Numbered from the stretch's first letter, positions 55,808 through 64,000 are shown. The stretch is 64,000 nucleotides of DNA from Schlegelella_A sp963778525 (GCA_963778525.1 CAVZUJ010000001.1:310001-374000); one strand, 5' to 3'. Program-made: numbers and translations. Notes: generated by a model not told the origin, from the letters alone.

Positions 55808-56131
55808 ATGACCCACGTCGTTCTCGAATCCTGCATCCGCTGCAAATACACCGACTGCGTCGACGTCTGTCCGGTCGACTGCTTCCGCGAAGGCCCGAAC
55901 TTTCTCACCATCGACCCCGACGAATGCATCGACTGCGCGGTCTGCATTCCCGAGTGCCCGGTCAACGCCATCGTCCCCGAAGAAGACGTGCCGGGCGACC
56001 AGCAGCACATGACCAAGCTCAACGCCGAGCTCGCCAAGGGCTGGCCGAGCATCACGCGGCGCAAGCCCGCGCTGCCCGACGCGGACGACTGGAAAGATCG
56101 CACCGGCAAGCTCGGCGAGCTGATCCGCTGA
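55808..56131 (+). CDS. fdxA: 7Fe-type ferredoxin FdxA
   Basis: 107 aa. Cluster ligands CIRCKYTDCVDVCPVDCF and CIDCAVCIPECPVNAI: a [3Fe-4S] plus [4Fe-4S] ferredoxin like FdxA of Azotobacter. Typical C-terminal extension. ATG 55808. Followed after 1 nt by the ferredoxin-NADP reductase gene, so electron delivery to ferredoxin-dependent enzymes such as CysI is plausible. Confidence 0.95.
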   Translation: MTHVVLESCIRCKYTDCVDVCPVDCFREGPNFLTIDPDECIDCAVCIPECPVNAIVPEEDVPGDQQHMTKLNAELAKGWPSITRRKPALPDADDWKDRTGKLGELIR

Positions 56132-56132
56132 T

Positions 56133-57179
56133 GTGAATGCGCCGGACGCGATCGCGACCGACGCGCTGATCGTCGGCGCCGGCCCGGTCGGCCTGTTCCA
56201 GGTGTTCGAGCTCGGGCTGCTCGAGATCAAGGCGCAGGTCGTCGACTCGCTGCCGCACATCGGCGGCCAGTGCCTCGAGCTCTACGCCGACAAGCCGATC
56301 TACGACATCCCGGCCTTGCCGTTCTGCAGCGGGCGCGAGCTGGTGGAGCGCTTGCACAAGCAGGCCGCCCCTTTCGACGCCGGCTTCCATCTCGGCCAGC
56401 AGGTGAGCAGCGTGCAGCAGCGCGACGACGGCAGCTTCGACGTGGCCACCGACAACGGCACGCGCTTCGTCGCCAGGACGATCATCGTCGCCGGCGGCGT
56501 CGGCTCGTTCCAGCCGCGCCGGCTGAAGGTCGCGGGACTCGATCGCTGGCGCGACACGCAGGTCTTCTATCGCGACGCCGACACGATCGCGAAGGCGAAG
56601 CAACGCGTCGTCATCGCCGGCGCCGGCCAGGCGGCCGTCACCGCCGCGCTGGCCGCCGTGCAGCAAGGCGCCGCCAGCGTGACGCTCCTGCACCGGCGCG
56701 ACGATTTCGAGGCCGATGCCGATGCGCTGGCCCGGCTCGCCGCGTCTCGCGCGGCCGGACACATCGCCTTCGTCGCCGGCCAGGCGAGCGGCAGCGTCGA
56801 AGGCAACGGCCTGCTGGAAGGCCTCGTCGTTGCCTGCAACGACGGCAGCGACCTGACACTGCCGCTCGACAAGCTCCTGGTCCTCCTCGGCTGGAGCCCG
56901 AAGCTCGGCCCGATCGCGGAATGGGGGCTGGCGCTCGATCGCAAGCAGGTCGTCGTCGATACCGAGCGCTTCGAGACTTCGGTGCCCGGCATCTACGCCG
57001 TGGGCGACGTGAACGTCTACCCCGGCAAGCGAAAGCTCATCGTTTCCGGCTTTCACGAGGCGACGCTCGCCGCCTATGCGATCGCCGATCGCATCTACCC
57101 GGAGCGCGCCCAGCCGCTGCTCTACACCACCACGAGCCCGAAGCTGCACAAGCTGCTCGGCGTCGATCCGCAGGTTTAG
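56133..57179 (+). CDS. Ferredoxin-NADP+ reductase, TrxB-like
   Basis: 348 aa. Two Rossmann motifs, GAGPVGLFQVFELGLL (FAD) and GAGQAAVTAALAAVQQG (NADPH), and the C-terminal GIYAVGDVNVYPGKRKLI. Lacks the CxxC redox pair of thioredoxin reductases, and the GGQCLELYADKPIYDIP block is typical of the TrxB-like ferredoxin reductases. GTG 56133 starts 1 nt after the ferredoxin stop. Likely regenerates reduced FdxA from NADPH. Confidence 0.93.
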   Translation: MNAPDAIATDALIVGAGPVGLFQVFELGLLEIKAQVVDSLPHIGGQCLELYADKPIYDIPALPFCSGRELVERLHKQAAPFDAGFHLGQQVSSVQQRDDGSFDVATDNGTRFVARTIIVAGGVGSFQPRRLKVAGLDRWRDTQVFYRDADTIAKAKQRVVIAGAGQAAVTAALAAVQQGAASVTLLHRRDDFEADADALARLAASRAAGHIAFVAGQASGSVEGNGLLEGLVVACNDGSDLTLPLDKLLVLLGWSPKLGPIAEWGLALDRKQVVVDTERFETSVPGIYAVGDVNVYPGKRKLIVSGFHEATLAAYAIADRIYPERAQPLLYTTTSPKLHKLLGVDPQV

Positions 57180-57220
57180 CGATAATCCGCTCGCGCAACG
57201 GTTTGAAGACCGGTGCGCAT

Positions 57221-57313
57221 TCGCTAGGGGTGTTGAGCGTTCGGTATTCGAGCGTTCGACTGAGAAAGTCCCTTTGAACCTGACTGAGGTAATCCTCGCG
57301 CAGGGAAGCAAGC
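57221..57313 (+). promoter_or_regulatory. TPP (thiamine pyrophosphate) riboswitch, THI element
   Basis: All conserved blocks are present in order: GGGGTG near the 5' end, CTGAGA (57260-57265) followed by AAGTCCC, TTTGAACCTGA, GAGGTAATCCTCG (P4) and CAGGGAAGC at the 3' side. The P3 arm is GTTGAGCG/CGTTCGAC, and P1 is GCT/AGC extended with one mismatch. It lies in the 5' leader of the TonB receptor, 56 nt before its ATG. TPP binding would lower expression of the receptor. Confidence 0.95.
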
Positions 57314-57368
57314 CGCAACGGCCGCCTCGGCCGCGAGCCCGGCCCAGAGACCTGCCATCGGAACGACG

Positions 57369-59567
57369 ATGGCTCATCGATATCCATGCACGACATACCG
57401 GGTGGCGATTGCCCTCGGTCTGCTTCTTCCCTTCATCGCCCCGGCCGCCCGTGCGCAAGACGTCGCGGCGGCGGCCGCCCCGGCATCGGCGGCCTCGGGC
57501 GCGGCCACGCTCGCGCCGGTGCTCATCACCGGCAAGTCGCCACCGCAAGCCGGCGTTGCCGGCTGGGGCGACGCCCCGCTGGCGCAGACACCGGTGCAGG
57601 CGACCGTGGTCGACGCCAGGCAGTTGCGCGACGCCGGCTCCTATCGCCTGGCCGACCTCGTTCGCTTCGACCCCTCGGTGAACGATGCCTACAACTCCGA
57701 GGGCTACATCGACTACTTCACCATCCGCGGCTTCGTCATCGACAACCGCTTCAACTTCCGCCGCGACGGCCTGCCGATCAACGCCGAGACCTCGATTCCG
57801 CTCGACAACAAGGCGCGCGTCGACGTCCTCGAGGGCCTCTCCGGCATCGTCGCCGGCACCAGCTCGCCGGGCGGCCTGATCGACGTGATCGTGAAGCGCC
57901 CGCTCGATGCGCCGCTGAGCTCGGCCTTCGTGCAATGGCGCGAGAAGAACAGCGTGCTCGGATCGATCGACCTCAGCCGCCGCTTCGGCGTCGACAACGC
58001 CTTCGGCCTGCGCCTGAACGCCGCCGCCGAGCACCTCGACCCCTACGTGCGCGACGACGTCGGCAGCCGCCGGTTGCTCGCGCTGGCCGGCGACTGGCGG
58101 CTCGGCAGCGGCACGCTGATCGAGGCCGAAGTGGAGACCAGCCACAAGGCACAGCCGACGCAGCCCGGCTTCAGCATGCTCGGCAACATCCTGCCGGCGC
58201 CGGGCGATCCGCGCATCAACCTCAACAACCAGCCGTGGTCGCTGCCGACGGTGTTCGACGCCGACACGGCGTCGCTGCGCATCACCCAAAAGCTCAACGA
58301 CGACTGGCGCATCGTGGCCCACGGCGTGACGCAGCGCCTGCGCACCGACGATCGGACGGCCTTTCCGTTCGGCTGCACCGCCGCCGACGGCACTTACTTT
58401 CCCGACCGCTATTGCCCCGACGGCACCTTCGATCTCTACGACTTTCGCAGCGAGGACGAGCGCCGGCGCAGCGACGCGCTCGACCTCTCGGTGCACGGCC
58501 GGTTCGCCAGCGGCCCGCTCGGCCATACCCTGGCCGGCGGCGTGTTGCGCAACGTCGTGCACAACCGCTTCAACGCCGAGACCTACAACTTCGCCGGCAC
58601 CGGCAATGTCGAGGGCACCGCGGTCGTGCCGCCGGCACCCGACGCGCTGGACACGAACACCAACCGCGACGAATACAGCACCGAGCTCTACCTGCGCGAC
58701 GCCATCGCGATCGACACCCGCACCACGCTCTGGCTCGGCGCCCGCCACACGCGCATAGCTCGCAGCTCGGTCGCCACCGATGGCACGTCGCCGACGCAAT
58801 ACTCGCAATCGTTCACGACGCCGTTCGCCGCCGCCACCTACGCTCTGTGGCCCGGACAGATCGTCTACGCGAGCTGGGGCCAGAGCGTGCAGTCCGACGT
58901 GGCGCCGAACCTGCCTCGCTACATCAACGCCGGCCAGGCCGCGCCCACGGCGAAGAGCCGCCAGACCGAGATCGGCTTCAAGGGCGCGAGCGAACAACTC
59001 GAATGGACCGTCGCGGCCTTCGACATCAAGCAACCGCTCTTCGGCGACCTCGGCACCTGCGTCGCCGGCCCCGACGACCCACCCGATTGCACCCACACCC
59101 TCGTCGGCGACCAGCACCACCTCGGCCTCGAGGCGAGCGGCATCTGGCGGCAGGGCCCGTGGCAGCTGCGCGCTGCGGCGCAGGCGCTGCATGCGCGCGT
59201 CGAAGGCCAGGCCGACGATGCGCTCAACGGCAAGCGCCCGACCAACGTGCCGGCGCTCAGCGCGCGCGCGGGTGCGAGCTACGACGTGGCGGCCCTGCCC
59301 GGCCTGGCCGTCCTGGGCGCGGCCAGCTACGAGAGCGCGCGCGACGTGCTGCCCGACAACAGCGTCAGCATCCCCTCGGTGACGCGCTTCGATCTCGGCG
59401 CGCGCCTCGAGCGCCGCGCCGGCGGCGTGGCCTGGACCCTGCGCGCCGGGGTCGACAACCTCTTCGACCGCCGCGCCTGGCGCGAATCGCCCTACCAGTA
59501 CAGCCACGTGTACTTGTTCCCGCTGGCGCCCAGAACGTTTCGCGTCTCGCTGCAGGCCGACCTCTGA
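57369..59567 (+). CDS. TonB-dependent outer-membrane receptor under TPP riboswitch control
   Basis: 732 aa. Signal peptide about 1-29 (AARAQD), a short region with APVLITGK, plug domain (TPVQATVVDARQLRDAGSYRL, SEGYIDYFTIRGFVIDN) and a 22-strand barrel of siderophore-receptor type. C-terminal VYLFPLAPRTFRVSLQADL. Annotation by similarity alone would say siderophore receptor; the riboswitch argues for thiamine or a precursor. Energised by TonB-ExbBD, which are not in the window. ATG 57369 has GGAA 6 nt upstream. Intact frame. Confidence 0.93.
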   Translation: MAHRYPCTTYRVAIALGLLLPFIAPAARAQDVAAAAAPASAASGAATLAPVLITGKSPPQAGVAGWGDAPLAQTPVQATVVDARQLRDAGSYRLADLVRFDPSVNDAYNSEGYIDYFTIRGFVIDNRFNFRRDGLPINAETSIPLDNKARVDVLEGLSGIVAGTSSPGGLIDVIVKRPLDAPLSSAFVQWREKNSVLGSIDLSRRFGVDNAFGLRLNAAAEHLDPYVRDDVGSRRLLALAGDWRLGSGTLIEAEVETSHKAQPTQPGFSMLGNILPAPGDPRINLNNQPWSLPTVFDADTASLRITQKLNDDWRIVAHGVTQRLRTDDRTAFPFGCTAADGTYFPDRYCPDGTFDLYDFRSEDERRRSDALDLSVHGRFASGPLGHTLAGGVLRNVVHNRFNAETYNFAGTGNVEGTAVVPPAPDALDTNTNRDEYSTELYLRDAIAIDTRTTLWLGARHTRIARSSVATDGTSPTQYSQSFTTPFAAATYALWPGQIVYASWGQSVQSDVAPNLPRYINAGQAAPTAKSRQTEIGFKGASEQLEWTVAAFDIKQPLFGDLGTCVAGPDDPPDCTHTLVGDQHHLGLEASGIWRQGPWQLRAAAQALHARVEGQADDALNGKRPTNVPALSARAGASYDVAALPGLAVLGAASYESARDVLPDNSVSIPSVTRFDLGARLERRAGGVAWTLRAGVDNLFDRRAWRESPYQYSHVYLFPLAPRTFRVSLQADL

Positions 59568-59595
59568 GCCGGCCCGGGAGACGCAGGCCGCTGGC

Positions 59596-59601
59596 TATAA
59601 T
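59596..59601 (+). promoter_or_regulatory. -10 box of the tRNA-Asn gene
   Basis: Consensus TATAAT, with the start predicted near 59,608, just before the tRNA. A GC-rich discriminator follows, as is common in stable RNA genes. No clear -35 was seen. Confidence 0.6.
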
Positions 59602-59613
59602 TCCGGGTTCCGT

Positions 59614-59689
59614 TCCTCGATAGCTCAGTTGGTAGAGCGCCGGACTGTTAATCCGTAGGTCCCTGGTTCGAGCCCAGGTCGAGGAGCCA
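59614..59689 (+). tRNA. tRNA-Asn (anticodon GTT)
   Basis: 76 nt with encoded CCA. Acceptor stem TCCTCGA/TCGAGGA, D loop AGCTCAGTTGGTAGAGC, anticodon loop CTGTTAA with GTT, T arm CCTGGTTCGAGCCCAGG. All stems pair. No duplicate of its 3' end was noticed downstream. Confidence 0.97.
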
Positions 59690-59735
59690 GGTAACCGCGG
59701 GTTCGATAGGTAGGCCGCCGGCCACGCGGTGAACG

Positions 59736-59768
59736 AAGTGCCCCGGCCGAAAAGTCCGGCACTTTTTC
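59736..59768 (+). terminator. Probable terminator after tRNA-Asn
   Basis: AAGTGCC (59736-59742) and GGCACTT (59758-59764) form the stem, closed by a 15-nt loop, followed by TTTTT. Confidence 0.65.
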
Positions 59769-60004
59769 GTCGGGAGTCCTCGAATAATTCGCCGGGCGCA
59801 GCCTGATCGCCCGCACCTCGGTGCGCGAGGCAACGTCGATCTTCTTTCGCGGCTACGCCGGCCGTTTGACCCTACCTCGCTCAGCGCCTCTCCTTCTGGG
59901 CCAACTTTCGCCTGCCCGACGGCTAGGTGATGGGCGGCAAGCCGATCGCCGAGTTGACGCCCCGCAGCCTCGACATCGCAGTTTCGGCCGCCAGTCGACG
60001 GATC

Positions 60005-60163
60005 TCAGTAGCCTCGACCATGTGAGGAGTAGTTGATTGCTGGACCGCAATACGCAAGCGGACGGCAGTTTTTGTACCCGTCGTGGCCTTCCTGCGTGGT
60101 GGTCGAGCAGGCCGAGAGGAGCAGCATCGCGCAGAAGATGAGGGGCGAAAGAGGGCAGCCCAT
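60005..60163 (-). CDS. Small lipoprotein, 52 aa
   Basis: Short signal peptide with lipobox LLLSACSTTT, then a 33-residue mature part containing two further Cys (KNCRPLAYCGPAINY). AGGA lies about 8 nt before ATG 60163. No family recognised. The lipobox and ribosome binding site support a real gene despite its size. The two Cys could form a disulfide outside the cytoplasm. Confidence 0.6.
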   Translation of the reverse strand: MGCPLSPLIFCAMLLLSACSTTTQEGHDGYKNCRPLAYCGPAINYSSHGRGY

Positions 60164-60177
60164 GGCGCGTCCTACTC

Positions 60178-60576
60178 ATGGCGAAAGCCTCGAAGCCGAC
60201 GCACCTGGCCGCTTCAATGCGCGTCCTGGCCTCACACCTCCACATGCGCCGCCTCACGATCGACATCACTCGCGACGAGGTGCTCAAGGCGGCGCACTTG
60301 CCGCAGACGGCCACCGAGGCGAAGACGCTTGTCGCTCGGCTCGAGAAGGTCACCGGAGTCGGCATCGAGAGGTGGCCAAGGGCGCAGGGGGCTGGCGCGG
60401 AGCCTGATCTCGCACCGCGGCGTCGCCTGATCTCGCACTTTGGCGGCTCTCGCCCAGTTTGCGATTCTGACCCGAGGATCGCAGCAGCCATGCGAAGGTC
60501 GGCGATCCGTCCTCTTCCGGCCAGAAGAGGAAGCTCGGGTAGATCTGCTTTCGGGCGACATACGCCCGTGAACTGA
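60178..60576 (+). CDS. Hypothetical protein, probably a truncated gene with a chimeric C-terminus
   Basis: 132-aa frame starting MAKASKPTHLAASMRVLASH. The first 65 codons show strong G/C in the third position, as real genes here do (LTIDITRDEVLKAAHLPQ). From about 60,375 the bias disappears and the sequence runs into a pair of 14-bp direct repeats. This suggests an original gene cut by an insertion or deletion. No family recognised. Confidence 0.35.
   Translation: MAKASKPTHLAASMRVLASHLHMRRLTIDITRDEVLKAAHLPQTATEAKTLVARLEKVTGVGIERWPRAQGAGAEPDLAPRRRLISHFGGSRPVCDSDPRIAAAMRRSAIRPLPARRGSSGRSAFGRHTPVN
60402..60438. repeat. Two 14-bp direct repeats, 23-bp pitch
   Basis: GCCTGATCTCGCAC at 60402-60415 and 60425-60438. 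Repeats of about 20-bp pitch occur at the ends of IS21-family elements, so this could be an IS end remnant; no istA or istB sequence is present. It could also be a regulator site. Confidence 0.45.
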
Positions 60577-60943
60577 GTCGACGAGTCGCGCAAGGGGGGA
60601 TTTCGCCGCATGTCCCTCGCGGCGACATTGCATCGGGGGCCACGCAATGCCCCGCGATCGCCCGGCGCGCCGCCGAAGCTGCCGCGCCGGGTCGCGGCAG
60701 GTGCCGTGAGTGTCGAAATCGATGCGCCCAGAATCAGGCTGCCCCGGCGTCTTCTCTTGGGCAACGAATCCGCCTGAATGAACTTCCGCTCTTGCTCTGT
60801 CGCACCGCGGCAGCCGCGCGCCACGTTTCCGATACGATCCCAACATTCGCGCGCATGCGCTTCCCTCGCCGCCCGCACCAGTCCTTCGCTCCCGCGAACG
60901 GCAGGGGTCGCGCCGGCCGACGAAAGAAATTCGTGCACGCGCC

Positions 60944-62200
60944 ATGCCGGACGCTATCGACACCGCACCCGCCGTTACCGATCGACAACCGCCGCGCGCA
61001 GTAGCGCCGCCGTCGGCGGTCTTTCTGCCACTATTCGTGCCGTTCGGCATCAGCGGTGGCTACGTCAGTGTCACGCTCGCCTTCCTACTCAGCCGCGCCG
61101 GGTTGAGCACGCTCGAGGTCACGACCATCATCGCGGCCACGGTCTGGGTCCAGACCTGGAAGGTGCTGTGGGCGCCCGTGATCGACACGATCGGCAATCC
61201 CAAGCTCTGGTACGGCGCGGGCGCAGCAGGAGTGGGCGCGACGATCCTGGCGATGAGCATGCTGCCGGCGAACGCGTCGCAACGTCCCCGCGATCATGAC
61301 CCTGGCGCTGTTGTCGTCGGCCGCCTCGACCCTGGTTAGCATGTCGTCAGAGATCTTTCTCGCGCTATCGGTGCCGACCGGAGCTGCGCGGCCGCGCGAG
61401 CGGCTGGGCGCAGGCGGGCAATCTCGGCGGTGACGGCGTCGGCGGCGGGCTCGGCCTGCTTCTCGCGGAGCACGTCGCGCAGCCGTCGGTGTCGGGCGCA
61501 GTGCTCGCGCTGATCTGCCTGGCGTGCTGGGGCTGCGTGCGATTCGTACCGCGCGGCACGGCGGACACGCGCGGTGCCCTCGTATCTCGCTGAGCTCAAG
61601 GGAGTCGTGCGCGACGTATGGCAGGTCGCGCGCTCGCGAGCCGGCTACCTGGCGCTCATCCTGATGGTGCTGCCGATCGCCTCGGGAGCCGCGCCGTGGT
61701 CGGCGATCGCGGGCGAATGGCGCGCAGGAGCCGACCTTGTCGCTCTTGTCAATGGCGTCGTCGGTGGCCTCGCCTCTGCGGCCGGGGCGCTGGTGGGCGG
61801 CCACCTCTGCGACCGGACGAACCCGGGCCGCGCCTATTGCGCATTCGGCCTGATCGTCGGTGCCATCGCAGTCGGGATGGCCTGGTGCCCGCGCACGCCC
61901 GCGTCGTTCATCGTCTTCACGCTGGCTTACTCCGCCGTGGTCGGCTGCGGCTTTGCCGCGTATTGCGCGATCGTGCTGCAGGCGATCGGGAAGCGCTCGG
62001 CGGCAACCAACTTCAATCTGATGTCGGCGCTCTCGAACGTGCCGATCGCGGTGATGACGAGCTTCGACGGCTGGGTTCACGACCGCTTCGGGACGAACGC
62101 CATGCTCTACGGCGAGCTGGCGTTGCCGGCAGTCACCATCGCCGCGTTCGCGGTCTTCGTCGTCGCGACTCGGCCGGCCGCCGCCCCGCCGGTCGAATAG
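60944..62200 (+). pseudogene. MFS transporter, three frame breaks
   Basis: About 415 aa if the breaks are repaired. Segment 1 (60944 to about 61275) has FLPLFVPFGISGGYVSVTLA and IIAATVWVQTWKVLWAPVID. A second frame runs to about 61378 (MTLALLSSAASTLVSMSSEI). A third carries GRASGWAQAGNLGGDGVGGG up to about 61572. The last (from 61574, GVPSYLAELKG onward) has five or more membrane segments (LILMVLPIASGAAPWSAIAG, VGGHLCDRTNPGRAYCAFG). AmpG-like in outline; substrate unknown. Break density is higher than in most of the window, so real decay is possible. Confidence 0.65.
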
Positions 62201-62326
62201 TCTTTGCCAGTCGGCAGCGCCGTGCTCGCCGCTATGTTGGATTGGCCTTGATGGGCTGCGCCGGCACTTGTGCCGCCGAATCGCGGTCGGGCCGGGCCGC
62301 AAGGCGCGGCCTGAATTGCAGGGCAA

Positions 62327-64000
62327 CTACTTCGCCGCCGGCTGGAACTCCGGATCGCCCATCTGCCAAAGCGAGAACGACCACAGGTCGGCAAGCTCGT
62401 TCTCATACTGCGAGTTGCTCGAACCGATACCGTGCCCGGCGTCGTAGTCGACGCGTAGCAGCACCGGGCGCTTGCTGGATGTCGCGGCCTGCACCCGGGC
62501 GGCCATCTTTGCCATCTGCCACGGGGCCACGCGTGGGTCGTTCGCGCCAGTGCTGAACATCACCGCCGGATAGGCCACGCCGTCGCGCACGTGCACGTAG
62601 GTGCTCATCGCGTAGAGGCCGTGGAAGTCGCTTTCGGTCTTCGTCGAGCCAAATTCGACGGTGTTGGGTGGGCCGTTGGGCTCGGTCTCGAAGCGCAGCG
62701 CATCGAAGATTCCGACGAGGTCGAGAATCACGCCAAACAAGTCGAGGCCGCCACGTGAGCGCGCCGCCGAAAGTGATGCCGCCGGCGCTGCCGCCTTCGC
62801 CGGCCAGGCGGGCGGACGAGGTGTAGTGCTCGTCGACGAGGTACTGGCCACAGGCGATGAAGTCCAGCACGGTATTGGGCTTGCTCTGCTTGTAGCCGGC
62901 CATGTGCCAGGCCTCGCCGTATTCGCCGCCGCCGCGCACGTGGGCGATCGCGACGATGCCGCCGCGCTCCATCCAGGCCAGGTTGGTCGGATTGAAGCCC
63001 GGCTCGAGCGAAACGCCGTAGCTGCCGTAGCCCTCGAGAATCGTCGGGTGGCTGCCGTCGAGCGCGATGCCTTTGCGATGAAGGATGGACAACGGGATTC
63101 GCGTGCCGTCGTAGCTTGTCGCAAAGACCTCCTGTGCTTCGAACTGCGAGGTGTCGATCGACGACGGCAGATTCAGTCCGGTGTCGCCCGAGCGATCCTT
63201 GGCGGGGTCGTAGGCCATGATGCGGGTCGATTGCAGCCAGCCGCGGATGCCGAATAGCGCGCCAGCTTGGTCCGGGTCAGTCACGGGCACGCCGACGTTG
63301 CCTTCGAACGGCGTTGGCACGGAGCGGCTCTGCTTGCCGTCGAATGACACTCGATGGATGTGCGAGACGGCGCCGTCGCGCACGCGCGTGTAGAGGCCGT
63401 CCTGCGCGAGCCGGACGTCCGTCAGCACGCCCGAGGCTTCGGGGATGACGATCGTCGCGTGCTTCAACTCGGGCGGGGCGGCGAAAGCGCGAGCAGGCGG
63501 AAACGCGGAGCGTCTTCTGCGACAACAGGTACAGCGTCTGGCCGCGCAGGTGGAATTGGGTCACGCCGTCAGTGACATCGGCGACCTTCTTCCACGGCGT
63601 GCTGTCGTGACCTGCGATAGCGGAGAGACGTAGACCGTCGACGGGTTGTCGCATGTTGTGGTTGGCGATCCCGATCGCGGACTGCGAGTCGGGCGACGCG
63701 ATGACGAAAGTTCCCTGGCCCTCTCGGGACGTCGAAGTTCCTGGACACGCCGCGGCCGAACACGACAGCGTCGCCTTCGCCGTCCGTCTTTGTGCCGGTC
63801 CTGTGCAGATAGGTCCGTGCGTTGTACATGTCTGGTCGGCCGGCATGCGGGCACCGGCTTGCCGTAGCGCAGATAGAAGAACGAGCGGTTGTCCGGTCGC
63901 CACGACACCAAGCTGTCGGACGTGCGGTCGATGGACTCGGCCTGCACGGCCCCGGTCTTCACATCCATCACATGCAGCACGCTTTTCTCCGAGCCGCCGA
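62327..64000 (-). pseudogene. Prolyl oligopeptidase family serine peptidase (S9A), 5' end beyond the window, four frame breaks
   Basis: The propeller part (VSWRPDNRSFFYLRYGKP, FVIASPDSQSAIGIANHN) and the catalytic part are recognisable on the minus strand. The catalytic part contains TILEGYGSYGVSLEPGFNP, ERGGIVAIAHVRGGGEYGE, nucleophile GEGGSAGG, Asp in STGANDPRVAPWQMAKM and His in DYDAGHGIG. Frames change near 63,840, 63,720-63,735, 63,490 and 62,750. The C-terminus (ELADLWSFSLWQMGDPEFQ) is present. S9A enzymes cleave after Pro; periplasmic or cytoplasmic location cannot be judged because the N-terminus is missing. Confidence 0.75.

Larger units (their letters stand above)
59771..60943. other. 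Degenerate region without a recognisable complete gene apart from the three entries below
   Basis: 1.17 kb between the tRNA-Asn terminator and the second MFS gene. The stretches 59,771-60,004 and 60,577-60,943 carry only short frames with no family resemblance and no coding-like third-position bias. The region lies directly downstream of a tRNA gene, a common insertion point, and may hold remnants of inserted DNA, but no integrase or attachment repeat is visible. Confidence 0.4.

Noticed and set aside
54512..56131. 539-aa fusion of DUF934, methyltransferase and ferredoxin
   Set aside because: It crosses frames: the DUF934 part is out of frame, the cobA part is its first half only, and the ferredoxin has its own start at 55808.
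56052..59507. 1151-aa minus-strand frame
   Set aside because: Antisense to the ferredoxin reductase, the TPP riboswitch and the TonB receptor; no protein family resemblance.
59614..59689. tRNA-Asn as an island attachment site with a downstream direct repeat
   Set aside because: No second copy of the tRNA 3' end and no integrase were found between the tRNA and the window end.

Overview
The window comes from a GC-rich, Gram-negative betaproteobacterium, most likely of the order Burkholderiales (the Rubrivivax/Leptothrix-like part is my guess). The evidence is a class I PHA synthase with a phasin, a pyruvate dehydrogenase complex whose E3 subunit carries its own lipoyl domain, an NodT-type RND efflux operon, the cysI-DUF934-cobA order, PqiABC, and small stress genes (DUF883, DUF1328). 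No prophage, CRISPR array, rRNA or complete insertion sequence was seen.

Layout. 0-4.1 kb: phaC with the first codons of phaA, then a pgeF-maleylpyruvate isomerase-fumarylpyruvate hydrolase run. 4.2-11.5 kb: a NUDIX hydrolase, then a TetR repressor leading a tripartite RND pump operon with a palindromic operator. 11.5-17.8 kb: the pyruvate dehydrogenase operon aceE-aceF-lpdA on the minus strand. Divergent from it are a PAS sensor kinase, a FixJ-type regulator and folD (17.9-22.0 kb), each overlapping the next by 4 nt. 22-27 kb: a DUF4124/thioredoxin-fold exported protein, an MFS transporter, rmuC and a fused substrate-binding/permease osmoprotectant transporter.

27-49 kb looks like an envelope and stress locus. 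It holds a receiver-only protein, a NarL-type response regulator with a divergent CHASE3 kinase, a DUF883/YqjE/YqjK-like operon, a giant cyclic beta-1,2-glucan synthase, DUF1328, a ferritin-like protein, pqiA1-pqiA2-pqiB-pqiC, a transglutaminase-like protein and an AsmA-family protein. An 18-bp inverted repeat of the form TGTMGG-N6-CCTACR, or a half of it, recurs in several of its promoter regions. It resembles the sites bound by GacA/UvrY-type regulators. I propose that the local NarL-type regulator controls the locus.

49-57 kb: a 2-hydroxyacid dehydrogenase, a nitroreductase, phasin phaP with two near-identical PhaR-like sites around its promoter, a patatin lipoprotein, and an assimilatory sulfite reductase module (cysI, DUF934, cobA, ferredoxin, ferredoxin-NADP reductase). 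57.2-59.6 kb: a clear TPP riboswitch ahead of a TonB-dependent receptor, probably a thiamine-related importer, then tRNA-Asn(GUU). From 59.7 kb to the end the sequence is degenerate: a small lipoprotein, a truncated gene next to 14-bp direct repeats, and two badly frameshifted genes (an MFS transporter and a prolyl oligopeptidase).

Caution: about 23 reading-frame breaks occur in 14 genes, including essential-type genes (aceF, lpdA, folD). Several sit in short homopolymers or CG repeats. Most are probably sequencing indels, so gene spans below are given across the break and each break is described.
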